From the NCBI RefSeq assembly GCF_000422945.1, contig NZ_AUHA01000002.1, positions 1,488,001 to 1,552,000 of the forward strand: 64,000 nucleotides of DNA, read 5' to 3'. The notes below the pieces were generated by a model that did no database searches, was not told the DNA's origin, and was given only the letters and a program-made list of their open reading frames with translations. Shown piece by piece: positions 52,144-61,961 of this stretch; the stretch's first letter is position 1, and every line of letters begins with the position of its first letter. This DNA is from Daejeonella oryzae DSM 19973. Lineage in GTDB: Bacteria > Bacteroidota > Bacteroidia > Sphingobacteriales > Sphingobacteriaceae. Both the position numbers and the translations under genes were made by a program.

Positions 52144-52422
52144 ATGAGAAATTCACTGAAAATTATTGGGATAGTTGCCGGAGCAATAGCTGCTGCAAGT
52201 ATAATTACAAGAAAAAGAGCAGATGGTACCAGTCTTTTCGATGATATTGCCGATGCAAGTAAAGGATGGAGTGATAAGCTTCAGCAATATGGTACAAAAT
52301 TGAAAGACAGATTCTTACCGGATTTGAAAGGGCCGAATGGTGAAGATGTTTTTTCGGATATGTATGACCGTAAGTATTATATGGACGATATGAATAACCG
52401 TATTTATACTGACAACATCTAA
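52144..52422 (+). CDS. Small YtxH-like membrane-anchored protein
   Basis: A 92-aa protein with an N-terminal hydrophobic segment (LKIIGIVAGAIAAASIIT), a basic stop-transfer RKRADG and an amphipathic region SLFDDIADASKGWSDKLQQYGTKLKDRFLPDLKG. The pattern resembles YtxH-type small envelope-stress proteins of Bacteroidota. Function unknown. It is followed by a strong terminator shared with the helicase gene. Confidence 0.6.
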   Translation: MRNSLKIIGIVAGAIAAASIITRKRADGTSLFDDIADASKGWSDKLQQYGTKLKDRFLPDLKGPNGEDVFSDMYDRKYYMDDMNNRIYTDNI

Positions 52423-52480
52423 ACTGATTTTTTCCGGTAATTATAAATCAAGAATTTAGCCGGATCAATTATTTTTCTAT

Positions 52481-52515
52481 AAAAAAAGAGTCCCGATTTC
52501 CGGGACTCTTTTTTT
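52481..52515. terminator. Bidirectional terminator between the YtxH-like gene and the helicase
   Basis: AAAAAAAGAGTCCCG and CGGGACTCTTTTTTT form a perfect 15-base stem around ATTTC. The A-run and T-run on opposite sides allow termination for both convergent genes. Confidence 0.95.
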
Positions 52516-52537
52516 ATAACAGATTTATGAAATAATC

Positions 52538-54403
52538 TTAGTTGCGTCTGCGTCTTTCACCTGATCCGCCTTCACGACGACCGGCTCCTGAACCAGAGTT
52601 TCCTCCTACACGATCTTCACGGCGCTTGCCAGAAAAATCGCGGAATCCACCTCCGCCTTCACGACTTCCACCTTCACGGTTTCCACCGCTGCGACCTTTA
52701 TAGCCACCGCCGCCGCCGTAACCGCCACTGCGTTCACGTCCGCCGGATCTTTCGCCACCTCGTTCGCGTTCCCCGCCTTCGCGTTCTCCTGCCAACTCAA
52801 TACGTACCGGGCGACCCTGGTAATCAACTGATTTAAAACCTTGCTGAACCTGATCAACAAATGCATTTTCAACTTCAAAGAAGGTGAAAACCCCTTTCAG
52901 ATCGATTTTACCAATGCTTTTTCCACTGATTTTGGTGTTGTTGCAAATGAATCCCAGCATGTCTCCACGTGTAAAATCATCAACAGATCCAAGGTTCATA
53001 AATAAGCGTGTAAAGCCTGCGCTTGTACTTGATTTGAATGAACGGTCACCACGATCGCCTGCACGGTCTTCATGAGCCGGAGCATTCAGGTCTGGTGCAT
53101 TCTGATAATATTTAAGGAAGCTGTTAAATTCTAAAGAAGCAAAACGTTTAATGATTTGTTCTTTATCCAGATCTTTAAATTCATCCATAATACGAGGGAT
53201 GTATTGTTCAATCTGCTCTTCGTTCACCTCAACCTGGTGTACTTTATGGATTAGTGCAAATAACTGCTTTTCACAAACATCAAATCCGTTTGGAATTTCA
53301 GCTTTAGTAAACTGCTTTCCGATTACGCGTTCAATCTGACGAATTTTTCCCTGCTCTTTAGAATTGATGATAGCAATTGAAATACCTGTTTTACCAGCAC
53401 GACCTGTACGTCCGCTACGGTGGGTATAATTTTCAATCTCATCAGGTAAAGAGTAGTTAATTACGTGCGTTACATCGTTAACATCAATTCCTCTGGCTGC
53501 CACATCTGTAGCAATCAGTAATTGTAAGCTGCGATCGCGGTAGCGCTTCATTACTTTATCACGCTGTTGTTGTGATAAATCTCCGTGAAGTGCATCTGCA
53601 TTATATCCATCTTTTACTAAAGACTCTGCAATTTCCTGAGTTTCTATTTTGGTACGGCAAAAAACAATACCGAAAATTTCGGGATTGAAATCTACAATCC
53701 GTTTAAATGCGGCATATTTATCCCGGGCACGCACAACATAATATTCATGCTCGATGTTAACGTTACCGGTATTTTTGGTACCCATTGTTAATTCGAACGG
53801 ATCAGTCATGTATTTTTTAGCGATGCGTCTAACTTCGGTAGGCATCGTGGCAGAAAATAACCACGTTTTTTTATCTTCAGGAGTGGTAGATAAAATGATG
53901 TCGATGTCTTCCTGGAAACCCATGTTCAGCATCTCATCAGCTTCGTCTAAAACAACGTAACCAACCTGTGAAAAATCAATTGCTTTACGATTGATAATGT
54001 CAAGCATCCGGCCTGGTGTGGCCACTACGATCTGTACGCCACGCTTGATCTGACGTAATTGATCTGAAATGTTAGCACCTCCGTAAACAGCAACAACGTT
54101 AACGTTCTTCATGCTTTTGGAGTACTTATTTATATCACTGGTGATCTGTAAACAGAGTTCACGCGTTGGACATAAAATAAGTGCTTGTGGATAATTTTCT
54201 TCGAAATCCAGTAATTCTAATAAAGGCAGGCCAAATGCTGCCGTTTTACCGGTTCCTGTTTGAGCTAATCCGACAAAATCGTTGCTGCCTGAAAGTAATA
54301 CCGGGATGGCTTGTTCCTGGATTGGTGTAGGGTTTTCAAACCCTAGTTCAGTAATGGCATTAACAATATCATGACGGATACCCAAGGTACTAAATGGGTT
54401 CAT
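52538..54403 (-). CDS. DEAD-box RNA helicase with C-terminal RNA-binding and RGG-rich tail
   Basis: A 621-aa CsdA/DeaD-like helicase. Core motifs: the Q motif (FENPTPIQEQAIPVLL), AQTGTGKTAAFGLPLLE, PTRELCLQI, ATPGRMLD, VLDEADEMLNMGF, LFSATMP, ATDVAARGIDV and HRSGRTGRAG. A DbpA-type RNA-binding domain covers about 470-545 (FTRLFMNLGSVDDFTRGDMLGFICNNTKISGKSIGKIDL). The last 75 residues are Gly/Arg/Ser-rich. It probably aids ribosome assembly and RNA folding, notably in the cold. Confidence 0.95.
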   Translation of the reverse strand: MNPFSTLGIRHDIVNAITELGFENPTPIQEQAIPVLLSGSNDFVGLAQTGTGKTAAFGLPLLELLDFEENYPQALILCPTRELCLQITSDINKYSKSMKNVNVVAVYGGANISDQLRQIKRGVQIVVATPGRMLDIINRKAIDFSQVGYVVLDEADEMLNMGFQEDIDIILSTTPEDKKTWLFSATMPTEVRRIAKKYMTDPFELTMGTKNTGNVNIEHEYYVVRARDKYAAFKRIVDFNPEIFGIVFCRTKIETQEIAESLVKDGYNADALHGDLSQQQRDKVMKRYRDRSLQLLIATDVAARGIDVNDVTHVINYSLPDEIENYTHRSGRTGRAGKTGISIAIINSKEQGKIRQIERVIGKQFTKAEIPNGFDVCEKQLFALIHKVHQVEVNEEQIEQYIPRIMDEFKDLDKEQIIKRFASLEFNSFLKYYQNAPDLNAPAHEDRAGDRGDRSFKSSTSAGFTRLFMNLGSVDDFTRGDMLGFICNNTKISGKSIGKIDLKGVFTFFEVENAFVDQVQQGFKSVDYQGRPVRIELAGEREGGERERGGERSGGRERSGGYGGGGGYKGRSGGNREGGSREGGGGFRDFSGKRREDRVGGNSGSGAGRREGGSGERRRRN

Positions 54404-54446
54404 GATGTATTATAAAGCTCTAAAGCGTCATTGCTTTAAGGCGCCG

Positions 54447-54454
54447 CAAAGGTA
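54447..54454 (-). promoter_or_regulatory. Putative -7 box of the helicase gene
   Basis: On the minus strand TACCTTTG matches TAnnTTTG, about 45 bp before the helicase ATG at 54403. No TTG was found at the right distance upstream. Confidence 0.55.
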
Positions 54455-54537
54455 GCATTAATATTTAATATATTTAAGCGGGATCTCAGTATTGCAATAT
54501 ATTTACAATTGAATCTAACTGTCTGTTTATTATCCGG

Positions 54538-55005
54538 TTATCGTAAACGATCTGCAGATTTAATCAGTTTCTCATCATTCCGAATCCCTTTCAATGCAAG
54601 GATAATAAATAAAATTGCCAGTGAAGGTAAAATAACGCCTATTCCGTAATTACCAAGCTGCAGCGTTATATCTCCGAAAACCTGCTTGGCGATTTGAACA
54701 AGCCAAAAGCTATATCCAAGAATGGCTAATATGCATAAGTAGCAAATGTTAATCTGTTTTTTGCGGTCCTTATAAAAGAAAATGATTACCAGAGGAATTA
54801 ATCCAAGAATTACGGTTGCAATCATAATGGGTACGAACATTTGAGTCTGAACAATTTCTCCGTTAATGTTTTCATACACGCCGCTAACTTTTAAAGCTTT
54901 TGCAGTACCGTTTGCGCTCAGAACCTGTAAATATGGAAATAAGAAAAGACAGAAAATAGCCAGTGTTGCAAAAAATAACCAAATGGTTTGTACACGTTGT
55001 AGCAT
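54538..55005 (-). CDS. DUF4293-type four-helix membrane protein
   Basis: A 155-aa protein with four hydrophobic segments (LFFATLAIFCLFLFPYL, MIATVILGLIPLVIIFFYK, ICYLCILAILGYSFWLV, GIGVILPSLAILFIILALKGI). It starts MLQRVQTIWLFFATLA, as DUF4293 proteins of Bacteroidota do. Function unknown. It precedes the helicase on the same strand with a 134-bp gap and has its own promoter-like box. Confidence 0.8.
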   Translation of the reverse strand: MLQRVQTIWLFFATLAIFCLFLFPYLQVLSANGTAKALKVSGVYENINGEIVQTQMFVPIMIATVILGLIPLVIIFFYKDRKKQINICYLCILAILGYSFWLVQIAKQVFGDITLQLGNYGIGVILPSLAILFIILALKGIRNDEKLIKSADRLR

Positions 55006-55028
55006 AATTAATAAATTATTTTATTGCA

Positions 55029-55036
55029 CAAATATA
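55029..55036 (-). promoter_or_regulatory. Putative -7 box of the DUF4293 gene
   Basis: On the minus strand TATATTTG matches TAnnTTTG, 24 bp before the ATG at 55005. No clear TTG at -33. Confidence 0.55.
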
Positions 55037-55249
55037 TATTGATTTGCGATTTTAGGTTCAGGGATTAGAAATTTATTTCAGGAGATGAACTATGAATATA
55101 ATCGCTCCCCGTATTTAAGTGTCTGAAATTTATGTCAAATAGTATTCGGTGGCAATTATTCAGATGTTTAATAGTATGCTTTAAATACATAAACAACAGA
55201 ATGGAGCCGATAATTGGTTTTTCAAATCTTAATCTTTTCCAAAATCAAT

Positions 55250-55257
55250 TACCTTTG
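55250..55257 (+). promoter_or_regulatory. Putative -7 box immediately before truA
   Basis: TACCTTTG matches TAnnTTTG and ends only 5 bases before the GTG start of truA at 55263. A transcript made from it would be leaderless or nearly so. A TTG at -33 is not evident, so the box may be chance. Confidence 0.45.
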
Positions 55258-55262
55258 ATGCC

Positions 55263-56009
55263 GTGAGCATATTAAAACGATATTTTATTGAACTAACCTT
55301 TAACGGCTCGAAATATCACGGATGGCAGAAACAGGAAAATGCCATTTCAGTACAGCAAGTCCTGAATAATGCAATGTCAACTTTATTAAGGCAGGATGTA
55401 GAAACGCTGGGTTGCGGGCGAACGGACAGCGGAGTCCATGCCACCCAGCTGTTTGCTCATTTTGATGCGATGGCAGAGCTGGATGAAAACAAATTCCTCA
55501 AAAGCTTAAATTCACTTCTTCCTTATGATATTGCTGTTAACAGGTTAATACCAGTTCATCCCGAAGCGCATGCCCGTTTTGATGCAGTAAAAAGATCATA
55601 TCAGTATCAGGTTCATTTTAAAAAAGATCCATTTAAACAGGGTTTTTCGTGGCTTTTGCGTGATGTTCCGGACATTCAGAAGATGAATCGTGCGGCAGCA
55701 ATTCTTAAAGAATACAGAGATTTCAGCTGCTTCAGTAAATCCAATACTCAAACGTTCACTAATAACTGCGTAATTACCAGGGCAGAATGGGAAAGTAACG
55801 GCAGTAGTTTGGTTTTTCACATTTCGGCCGATAGATTTTTGAGGAATATGGTAAGAGCTATTGTTGGAACGCTTATCAGTATCGGAAGAAATGAAATAAA
55901 TGAAGATGATCTTAGAAAGATTATAGAAAGTAAAAACCGCTCTAAAGCTGGCGCATCTGTTCCTGCATGCGGCCTGTATCTTACAGAAGTTGTTTATCCA
56001 TATATTTAG
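55263..56009 (+). CDS. truA: tRNA pseudouridine(38-40) synthase
   Basis: TruA (248 aa) makes pseudouridine in the tRNA anticodon arm. The catalytic Asp is in GCGRTDSGVHATQLFAHF; other hallmarks are YFIELTFNGSKYHGWQKQ, SLNSLLPYDIAVNRLIPVHPEAHARFDAVKRSYQYQVH and FLRNMVRAIVGTLISIGR. The start is GTG at 55263: no in-frame ATG lies close, and the protein begins at the conserved RYFIELTF. The ABC exporter gene follows after 25 bp. Confidence 0.94.
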   Translation: MSILKRYFIELTFNGSKYHGWQKQENAISVQQVLNNAMSTLLRQDVETLGCGRTDSGVHATQLFAHFDAMAELDENKFLKSLNSLLPYDIAVNRLIPVHPEAHARFDAVKRSYQYQVHFKKDPFKQGFSWLLRDVPDIQKMNRAAAILKEYRDFSCFSKSNTQTFTNNCVITRAEWESNGSSLVFHISADRFLRNMVRAIVGTLISIGRNEINEDDLRKIIESKNRSKAGASVPACGLYLTEVVYPYI

Positions 56010-56034
56010 ATCCCCAGTAGTCGTAAAATAATCC

Positions 56035-57798
56035 ATGACCAAAGTAAGCGGAAAAGCAGTTGATGTAAATTTATTAAAACGGATTCTCCGGTATGTTAAA
56101 CCATACCGATCCATTTTTATCTGGTCGGTAATTTTAACTGTGGCCCTGGCAATTTTAGCTCCGATAAGGCCATTAATAATTGAATACACCCTTGATGAAT
56201 TTATTCTGAAGGATGACAGCTCGGGTTTGTTAAGAATGACTTTGCTGATGATCCTTATTTTACTGGTTCAAACAGTAGTTCAGTATTTTCATACATTTTT
56301 AACAAATACACTGGGCCAATCGGTTATAAAAGATCTGCGGATCAATGTATTTAACCATATCAGCAAGCTCCGTTTAAAATATTTTGACCGCACACCAATC
56401 GGGCAGCTGATTACTCGTACAGTTTCTGACCTGGAAACCATTGCTGATATTTTTTCTGAAGGAATGATCCAGATCATTGGCGACGTGTTGCAGGTTGTTG
56501 CAATTATTGCAGTGATGGCTTATACCGACTGGAAACTTACCCTGATCGTATTGGTTCCTATGCCATTTTTAATCCTTGCCTCCTATATTTTTAAAGAAGC
56601 TATTAAATCTGCTTTTCAGGATGTACGCACTCAGGTATCACATTTAAATACGTTTTTGCAGGAGCATATTACAGGGATGAGCATTATCCATTACTTCGCC
56701 CGTGAAGAACAGGAAATGCGTAAGTTTAAAAATATCAATGCAAAGCACCGTGATGCGCACATCCGCTCTAACTGGTATTACTCTATTTTCTTTCCGGTAG
56801 TCGAAATAATCTCTGCTCTTTCTATTGGCTTGCTGGTTTGGTACGGGTCCAAATCTATTTTAACCAATGCTATTTCCCCGGGTGTGGTGGTTGCATTTAT
56901 CATGTATATCAATATGCTCTTCCGGCCCATTCGCGAGCTTGCCGATAAATTCAATACCCTTCAAATGGGTATGGTAGGAGCTGAGCGTATTTTTAATGTA
57001 TTGGATACACGTGAAGAAACGGAAAACAAGGGCACGTTGCAGCCTGCACTTTTGGAGGGTAAGATTGAATTTAATCATGTTTGGTTTGCATATAATGATG
57101 ATAACTGGGTATTAAAGGATATTTCATTTATGGTTGAGCCCGGAGAAACCCTCGCACTGGTTGGTGCCACCGGAGCCGGTAAATCATCTACTATAAATAT
57201 ATTGAATCGATTTTACGAGATCGGCAAAGGAAGTGTTAAAGTAGATGATCGTGATATTAAAGACTATGAATTGGGCTATCTGCGTTCCCAGATAGCCACC
57301 GTGTTGCAGGATGTTTTTTTATTTTCCGAATCCATTGCCAATAATATTAATCTGAATAATCCGGATATTACCCGTGAAAAACTGATTGCAGCAGCAAAAG
57401 ATGTGGGTGCACACGACTTTATAGAACGCCTGCCCGGCGGCTACGACTATAATGTTATGGAACGCGGCGCCACATTATCTGCCGGCCAGGCGCAGCTTAT
57501 TTCTTTTATCCGGGCATTGGTTTTCAATCCCCGCATTTTGGTTCTAGATGAAGCCACCTCTTCGGTAGATACCGAAACGGAAGAACTTATACAGACAGCC
57601 ATAAACAAACTGATGCAGGGCCGCACATCTATAGTTATCGCCCATCGTTTATCCACTATTCAGAAAGCGGATAAAATCATTGTTTTAGATCACGGAGAAA
57701 TTAAAGAAATCGGATCGCACCAGGAACTGCTTAAACTCAATGGATTTTACAGACGTCTGTACGATTTGCAATTTAATTCAGAAGGAATAGGAAGGTAG
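56035..57798 (+). CDS. ABC exporter half-transporter, MsbA-like
   Basis: A 587-aa ABC exporter with six membrane segments (about 25-315) and a canonical ATPase domain. Walker A is GATGAGKSS, the signature LSAGQ (TLSAGQAQLISFIRAL), Walker B ILVLDEATSSVD and the switch His is in IVIAHRLST. It probably moves lipids or drugs out of the cytoplasm. Its intact motifs contrast with the degenerate ABC protein at 21827. It is downstream of truA on the same strand. Confidence 0.92.
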   Translation: MTKVSGKAVDVNLLKRILRYVKPYRSIFIWSVILTVALAILAPIRPLIIEYTLDEFILKDDSSGLLRMTLLMILILLVQTVVQYFHTFLTNTLGQSVIKDLRINVFNHISKLRLKYFDRTPIGQLITRTVSDLETIADIFSEGMIQIIGDVLQVVAIIAVMAYTDWKLTLIVLVPMPFLILASYIFKEAIKSAFQDVRTQVSHLNTFLQEHITGMSIIHYFAREEQEMRKFKNINAKHRDAHIRSNWYYSIFFPVVEIISALSIGLLVWYGSKSILTNAISPGVVVAFIMYINMLFRPIRELADKFNTLQMGMVGAERIFNVLDTREETENKGTLQPALLEGKIEFNHVWFAYNDDNWVLKDISFMVEPGETLALVGATGAGKSSTINILNRFYEIGKGSVKVDDRDIKDYELGYLRSQIATVLQDVFLFSESIANNINLNNPDITREKLIAAAKDVGAHDFIERLPGGYDYNVMERGATLSAGQAQLISFIRALVFNPRILVLDEATSSVDTETEELIQTAINKLMQGRTSIVIAHRLSTIQKADKIIVLDHGEIKEIGSHQELLKLNGFYRRLYDLQFNSEGIGR

Positions 57799-57811
57799 AG
57801 ATGAGACCCGT

Positions 57812-57900
57812 GATATGAGATATCTTCAGTAGCAGGATCTTAATTTTCTGTCTTACATCTCAGATTTCAGTTATCGGACTATCCGCTTCATATCTCAGAT
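57812..57900. repeat. Intergenic cluster of GATATGAGAT / ATCTCAGATTT words
   Basis: The 156-bp gap before sucD holds GATATGAGAT (57812-57821), ACATCTCAGATTTCAG (57855-57870) and CATATCTCAGATTT (57889-57902). These are the same words in the two orientations as at 40952-41010. It looks like a degenerate dispersed repeat rather than a regulator site. Confidence 0.5.
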
Positions 57901-57905
57901 TTAAT

Positions 57906-57935
57906 TTGCCTTTTGTTGTGATTCTCTTAGCTTTG
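57906..57935 (+). promoter_or_regulatory. Promoter of sucD
   Basis: TTG (57906-57908), a 19-bp spacer, then TAGCTTTG (57928-57935): a full match to the Bacteroidota TTG-N19-TAnnTTTG promoter. It lies 19 bp before the sucD ATG at 57955. Confidence 0.85.
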
Positions 57936-57954
57936 CCAAACATAAAACTAAGCT

Positions 57955-58839
57955 ATGAGTGTTCTGGTTAATAAAGATTCAAAAGTTATCGTTCAGGGTT
58001 TCACAGGTAATGAAGGTACATATCATGCCTCCCAGATGATAGAGTATGGTACCCAGTTAGTTGGTGGAGTTACTCCCGGTAAAGGCGGACAAACTCACCT
58101 TGACCGGCCGGTATTTAACACGGTGAAAGATGCTGTTGACAAAACAGGCGCCGATGTTTCCATTATTTTTGTGCCTCCTGCCTTTGCGGCCGATGCCATT
58201 ATGGAAGCTGCTGAAGCTGGTATAAAAGTTATTGTTTGTATCACCGAAGGCATCCCTACAAAGGATATGATTTTGGTGAAAGAATATATTTCAGACAGAG
58301 ACTGCCGTTTAATTGGTCCAAACTGTCCTGGTATTATTACCGCTGATGAGTCTAAGATCGGTATCATGCCCGGTTTTATTTTCAAAAAAGGTACAGTAGG
58401 AGTAGTATCAAAATCAGGAACTCTTACTTACGAAGCTGTTGATCAGGTTGTAAAAGCAGGTTTAGGGATTACTACGGCTATTGGTATTGGCGGTGACCCG
58501 ATTATCGGAACACCTACCAAAGAAGCGGTTGAGCTGTTAATGAATGATCCCGAAACAGAAGGCATAATCATGATCGGCGAAATTGGCGGAAGCATGGAAG
58601 CGGAAGCTGCTTATTGGATTAAAGAAAATGGCACCAAGCCGGTTGTAGGATTTATTGCCGGACAAACAGCGCCTCCGGGACGCCGTATGGGACATGCCGG
58701 AGCTATAGTGGGTGGTGCTGATGATACAGCTGCTGCTAAAATGAAGATCATGCGTGAGTGTGGAATCCGTGTGGTAGAATCTCCTGCAGAAATTGGTGTT
58801 GCTATGGCAGAAGAACTTCAAAAATTAGTTAAAGCCTAA
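57955..58839 (+). CDS. sucD: Succinyl-CoA ligase (ADP/GDP-forming) subunit alpha
   Basis: SucD (294 aa), the alpha subunit of succinyl-CoA synthetase in the TCA cycle. It shows the CoA-binding start [61 protein letters not shown] and the phospho-His in [13 protein letters not shown]. The beta subunit gene sucC is not adjacent. A strong promoter and terminator flank it, so it is transcribed alone. Confidence 0.96.
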   Translation: MSVLVNKDSKVIVQGFTGNEGTYHASQMIEYGTQLVGGVTPGKGGQTHLDRPVFNTVKDAVDKTGADVSIIFVPPAFAADAIMEAAEAGIKVIVCITEGIPTKDMILVKEYISDRDCRLIGPNCPGIITADESKIGIMPGFIFKKGTVGVVSKSGTLTYEAVDQVVKAGLGITTAIGIGGDPIIGTPTKEAVELLMNDPETEGIIMIGEIGGSMEAEAAYWIKENGTKPVVGFIAGQTAPPGRRMGHAGAIVGGADDTAAAKMKIMRECGIRVVESPAEIGVAMAEELQKLVKA

Positions 58840-58860
58840 AACTTCAAACTTTTATATTTT

Positions 58861-58894
58861 AAAAGATCTGCTACAAAAGCAGATCTTTTTTTTT
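58861..58894 (+). terminator. Terminator after sucD
   Basis: AAAAGATCTGCT and AGCAGATCTTTT pair perfectly around ACAAA, followed by more T for a run of nine. Confidence 0.93.
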
Positions 58895-59030
58895 GAAGAT
58901 TTATTCACTTTTTAAATTTAATTTCTGTCATTTTCAATTACTGTTAAGCTTAGTTCTCATTTAAGATTAAGCGATTTATCTATTTTATTATAAATTCGCC
59001 AGTCGATATTTTTTACCCTCAACTGAATAA

Positions 59031-61961
59031 ATGAACTCTGACTCTCTTATCAAAGACAATCCTGTTTATCAAATATTAGAACTATTCCCTGCTGCAACTG
59101 CCCTGTATACTTCAGAAGATATTATTATTAATTATGCAAATAGCCTGATGCTTGACATATGGGGTAAAGATGAGACAATAATAGGTATGCCTGTATTGCA
59201 GGGAATTCCCGAATTGAAAGATCAGCCCTTTATTGACATTCTGAAACATGTTTGGCGTACAGGAATTACTTACAGTGCCAAAGATACCAGAGCTGATTTG
59301 CTGGTTGGGGGAAAGCTTCAAACATTTTATTTCGATTTTACATATCAGGCTCTCAAAAATGAGAATTCTGAGATCTATGCAATCTTCCATACCAGTTATG
59401 ATGTAACGGAGAAAAATCTGCACAGAGAAAATGCGGATAATTCAATCGCCGCATTAAGCAGAGAGCAAAGTTTAAACGAGGAACTGGCAGCATCAAACGA
59501 AGAACTGGTTTCTACTATTGAAGAATTAAATACCACGCAGCAAAGTTTATCTGATCTGAATGAAAAACTGGAAGAAAAAGTATTAATCCGCACCAAAGCT
59601 CTGGCCCAAAGTGAATCGAAAATAAGTTATTTACTGGATGATGCACCTGTTGCTATTGCATTGTTTACCGGTTCAGAAATGTTGATTGAGGCTGCTAATA
59701 AAAAAGTATTGGAAGCTTGGGGTAAAACCTCTGAAGTAGTAGGTAAACCACTTCAGCAGGCTTTGCCTGAATTGATCGGACAACCTTTTTTAGGAATTTT
59801 GGATGAGGTATACCGAAGCGGAAAACCTTTTTACGGCAATGAGGTGAAGGCGATGCTGGAGAAAAATGGTGTGATAGAAGAGGTATATTGTAACTTTGTT
59901 TATCAACCATCAATCGATAACGAAGGAAATACTTTCGGGATCATATTAACTGCAAATATCGTTACCGAACAGGTTCTGGCAAGGAGAAAAGTAGATCAAA
60001 GCCAGCATCGTTTAAATAGTATGGTTTCTACAGCGCCTATCGGGATGACTATTCTTCGTGGCCGCGATATGGTTGTGGAAATTGCCAATCAGCCTATGCT
60101 TGATATCTGGAATCACAATAAAGAAGAGGTGATTGGCAGAAAGTTACTCGATATTTTTCCCGAATTAACAGATCAGCCATATCCGGAATTGTTGCTGACT
60201 GTTTTTGATACCGGCAAGAAAATCAGAATGCCTGAGCTGGAAGCAGATATCATTTCGCCGCATGGCAATAAACATATTTATATTGATTTTTCGTACGATC
60301 CGCTTTTTGACGAGAATGGCGAGGTTGAAGCTATACAGGCAACCGTTATTGATATTACAGAAATTGTTGAAGGCAGGAAAATGCTCGAAAAGAGCGAAGC
60401 CGAACTGCAGTACATTAATGAAGAACTGAGCGCTACTGTTGAAGAACTGGCTGCCGCTAATGAGGAGCTTTTAACAACTCAGGATACATTACAGGAAATG
60501 TTCGATTCGCTCGCCAGCAGCGAATCACGCTTTCGTTTCATGCTGAACGTTATCCCGCAGCAGGTTTGGACAGCCAGTCCGGATGGTGCGCTGGATTATG
60601 TAAACCAGGTGGTTTGTACTGATTTTGGCTATACCACAGAAGAAGTGGTGGGACACGGCTGGAAAGCTTTTATTCATCCTGAAGATCTTGAAAACTGCTT
60701 GAAAAAGTGGACTACAGCTCTTGAAACCGGAGGGGAGTATGAAGTTGAATTCAGATTGCTTTTTAAAGATGGAACTTACCGTTGGCACCTGGCCAGAGCG
60801 GTGCCTCTTATAGAAAATCAAAAAGTAAGTTTATGGCTCGGTACCAATACCGATATAGAAATTCAGAAAGAGAAAGAAAATAAAAAGGATGAATTTCTGT
60901 CTATTGCAAGTCATGAATTAAAAACGCCTTTAACAAGTATAAAAGCATTTAATCAATTAATGCAAAAAGTTAAAGATCCGGTCAAAATTGAAAACTTTAT
61001 CCATAAATCTTCTGAGCATATAACCAGACTCGAAAAACTTATTTCTGATCTGCTGGATGTAACTAAGATTAATGCCGGTAAGCTGGTGTATAATATGGAG
61101 CCTTTCAATTTTGAAGAAATGGTTAGGAATAGTATAGACACCCTGCAGCATACGTCTTCAGAACATCATCTAGTCCTGGAGATTAATGAAGCAGCTGAAT
61201 ACAACGGTGACCGTTTCCGCCTGGAAATGGTGCTGAATAACTTTATTTATAATGCCGTGAAGTATTCTCCGGGAGGTGAAAAAGTAATTGTGAACAGCAG
61301 GCTGGAGAGAGATAATATTGTAGTTTCTGTACAGGATTTCGGAATTGGAATTGAGGAAGAGGATGTAGATAAATTATTTGACCGCTACTACCGCGTAGAT
61401 AATACTGCCATGAGGTTTGACGGATTGGGTTTGGGCTTATTTATCTGCTCTGAAATACTGAAACGACACAACGGGAGTTTCTGGATAGAGAGTAAAAAGG
61501 GCGAAGGCTCCACCTTCTTTTTCAGACTTCCTTTACAGCAGGAAAGCAGCAATAAGATCATAAAAAGTACAGATTCTTTTTACAAGGATAATTCAATCGT
61601 AATTAATTATAATGAAATAAGTAAAAACCTGGAGATAGACTGGATCGGTTTTGAAAGTTTTGAATCTGTACAGAAAGGCTGTATGAAAGCTCTTGAAATG
61701 ATAAACAGATTTGAGTGCAGCAAGGTTCTGAATGATAACAGAAGAGTTTTGGGAACATGGTCTGATGCTTCTGATTGGGTGGGCACCGTTTTCTTTCCGA
61801 TGATGGAAAATGCAGGAGTTAAAAATGTAGCATGGATTTTTTCTCCGAGTTCCTTCAGTCAGTTATCTGCTAAGAAAAGTCTGGATGTGGCTGTAGGCAA
61901 TATTACCGCCCAGTTTTTTACAGATATGAATTTGGCTAAAAAATGGCTGGCTGAGGTTTGA
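59031..61961 (+). CDS. Multi-PAS sensor histidine kinase with an extra C-terminal STAS/SEC14-like domain
   Basis: A 976-aa kinase with no membrane segment. PAS-type domains cover about 8-125, 195-315, 325-440 and 500-615, joined by coiled coils (about 130-190 and 445-490). The H-box is SIASHELKTPLTSIKAF with phospho-His628. The HATPase domain (about 735-845) has NNFIYNAVKYSPGG, DFGIGIEEED and FDGLGLGLFICSEI. A further 115 residues after the kinase resemble the small STAS/SEC14-like proteins of Bacteroidota. No response regulator gene is adjacent, so the partner is unknown. Confidence 0.88.
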   Translation: MNSDSLIKDNPVYQILELFPAATALYTSEDIIINYANSLMLDIWGKDETIIGMPVLQGIPELKDQPFIDILKHVWRTGITYSAKDTRADLLVGGKLQTFYFDFTYQALKNENSEIYAIFHTSYDVTEKNLHRENADNSIAALSREQSLNEELAASNEELVSTIEELNTTQQSLSDLNEKLEEKVLIRTKALAQSESKISYLLDDAPVAIALFTGSEMLIEAANKKVLEAWGKTSEVVGKPLQQALPELIGQPFLGILDEVYRSGKPFYGNEVKAMLEKNGVIEEVYCNFVYQPSIDNEGNTFGIILTANIVTEQVLARRKVDQSQHRLNSMVSTAPIGMTILRGRDMVVEIANQPMLDIWNHNKEEVIGRKLLDIFPELTDQPYPELLLTVFDTGKKIRMPELEADIISPHGNKHIYIDFSYDPLFDENGEVEAIQATVIDITEIVEGRKMLEKSEAELQYINEELSATVEELAAANEELLTTQDTLQEMFDSLASSESRFRFMLNVIPQQVWTASPDGALDYVNQVVCTDFGYTTEEVVGHGWKAFIHPEDLENCLKKWTTALETGGEYEVEFRLLFKDGTYRWHLARAVPLIENQKVSLWLGTNTDIEIQKEKENKKDEFLSIASHELKTPLTSIKAFNQLMQKVKDPVKIENFIHKSSEHITRLEKLISDLLDVTKINAGKLVYNMEPFNFEEMVRNSIDTLQHTSSEHHLVLEINEAAEYNGDRFRLEMVLNNFIYNAVKYSPGGEKVIVNSRLERDNIVVSVQDFGIGIEEEDVDKLFDRYYRVDNTAMRFDGLGLGLFICSEILKRHNGSFWIESKKGEGSTFFFRLPLQQESSNKIIKSTDSFYKDNSIVINYNEISKNLEIDWIGFESFESVQKGCMKALEMINRFECSKVLNDNRRVLGTWSDASDWVGTVFFPMMENAGVKNVAWIFSPSSFSQLSAKKSLDVAVGNITAQFFTDMNLAKKWLAEV

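Noticed and set aside
52600-52880. Gly/Arg repeats at the helicase 3' end as a tandem repeat or CRISPR-like array
   Set aside because: The repeats are codon-level low complexity coding for the RGG-like tail, without regular spacers.
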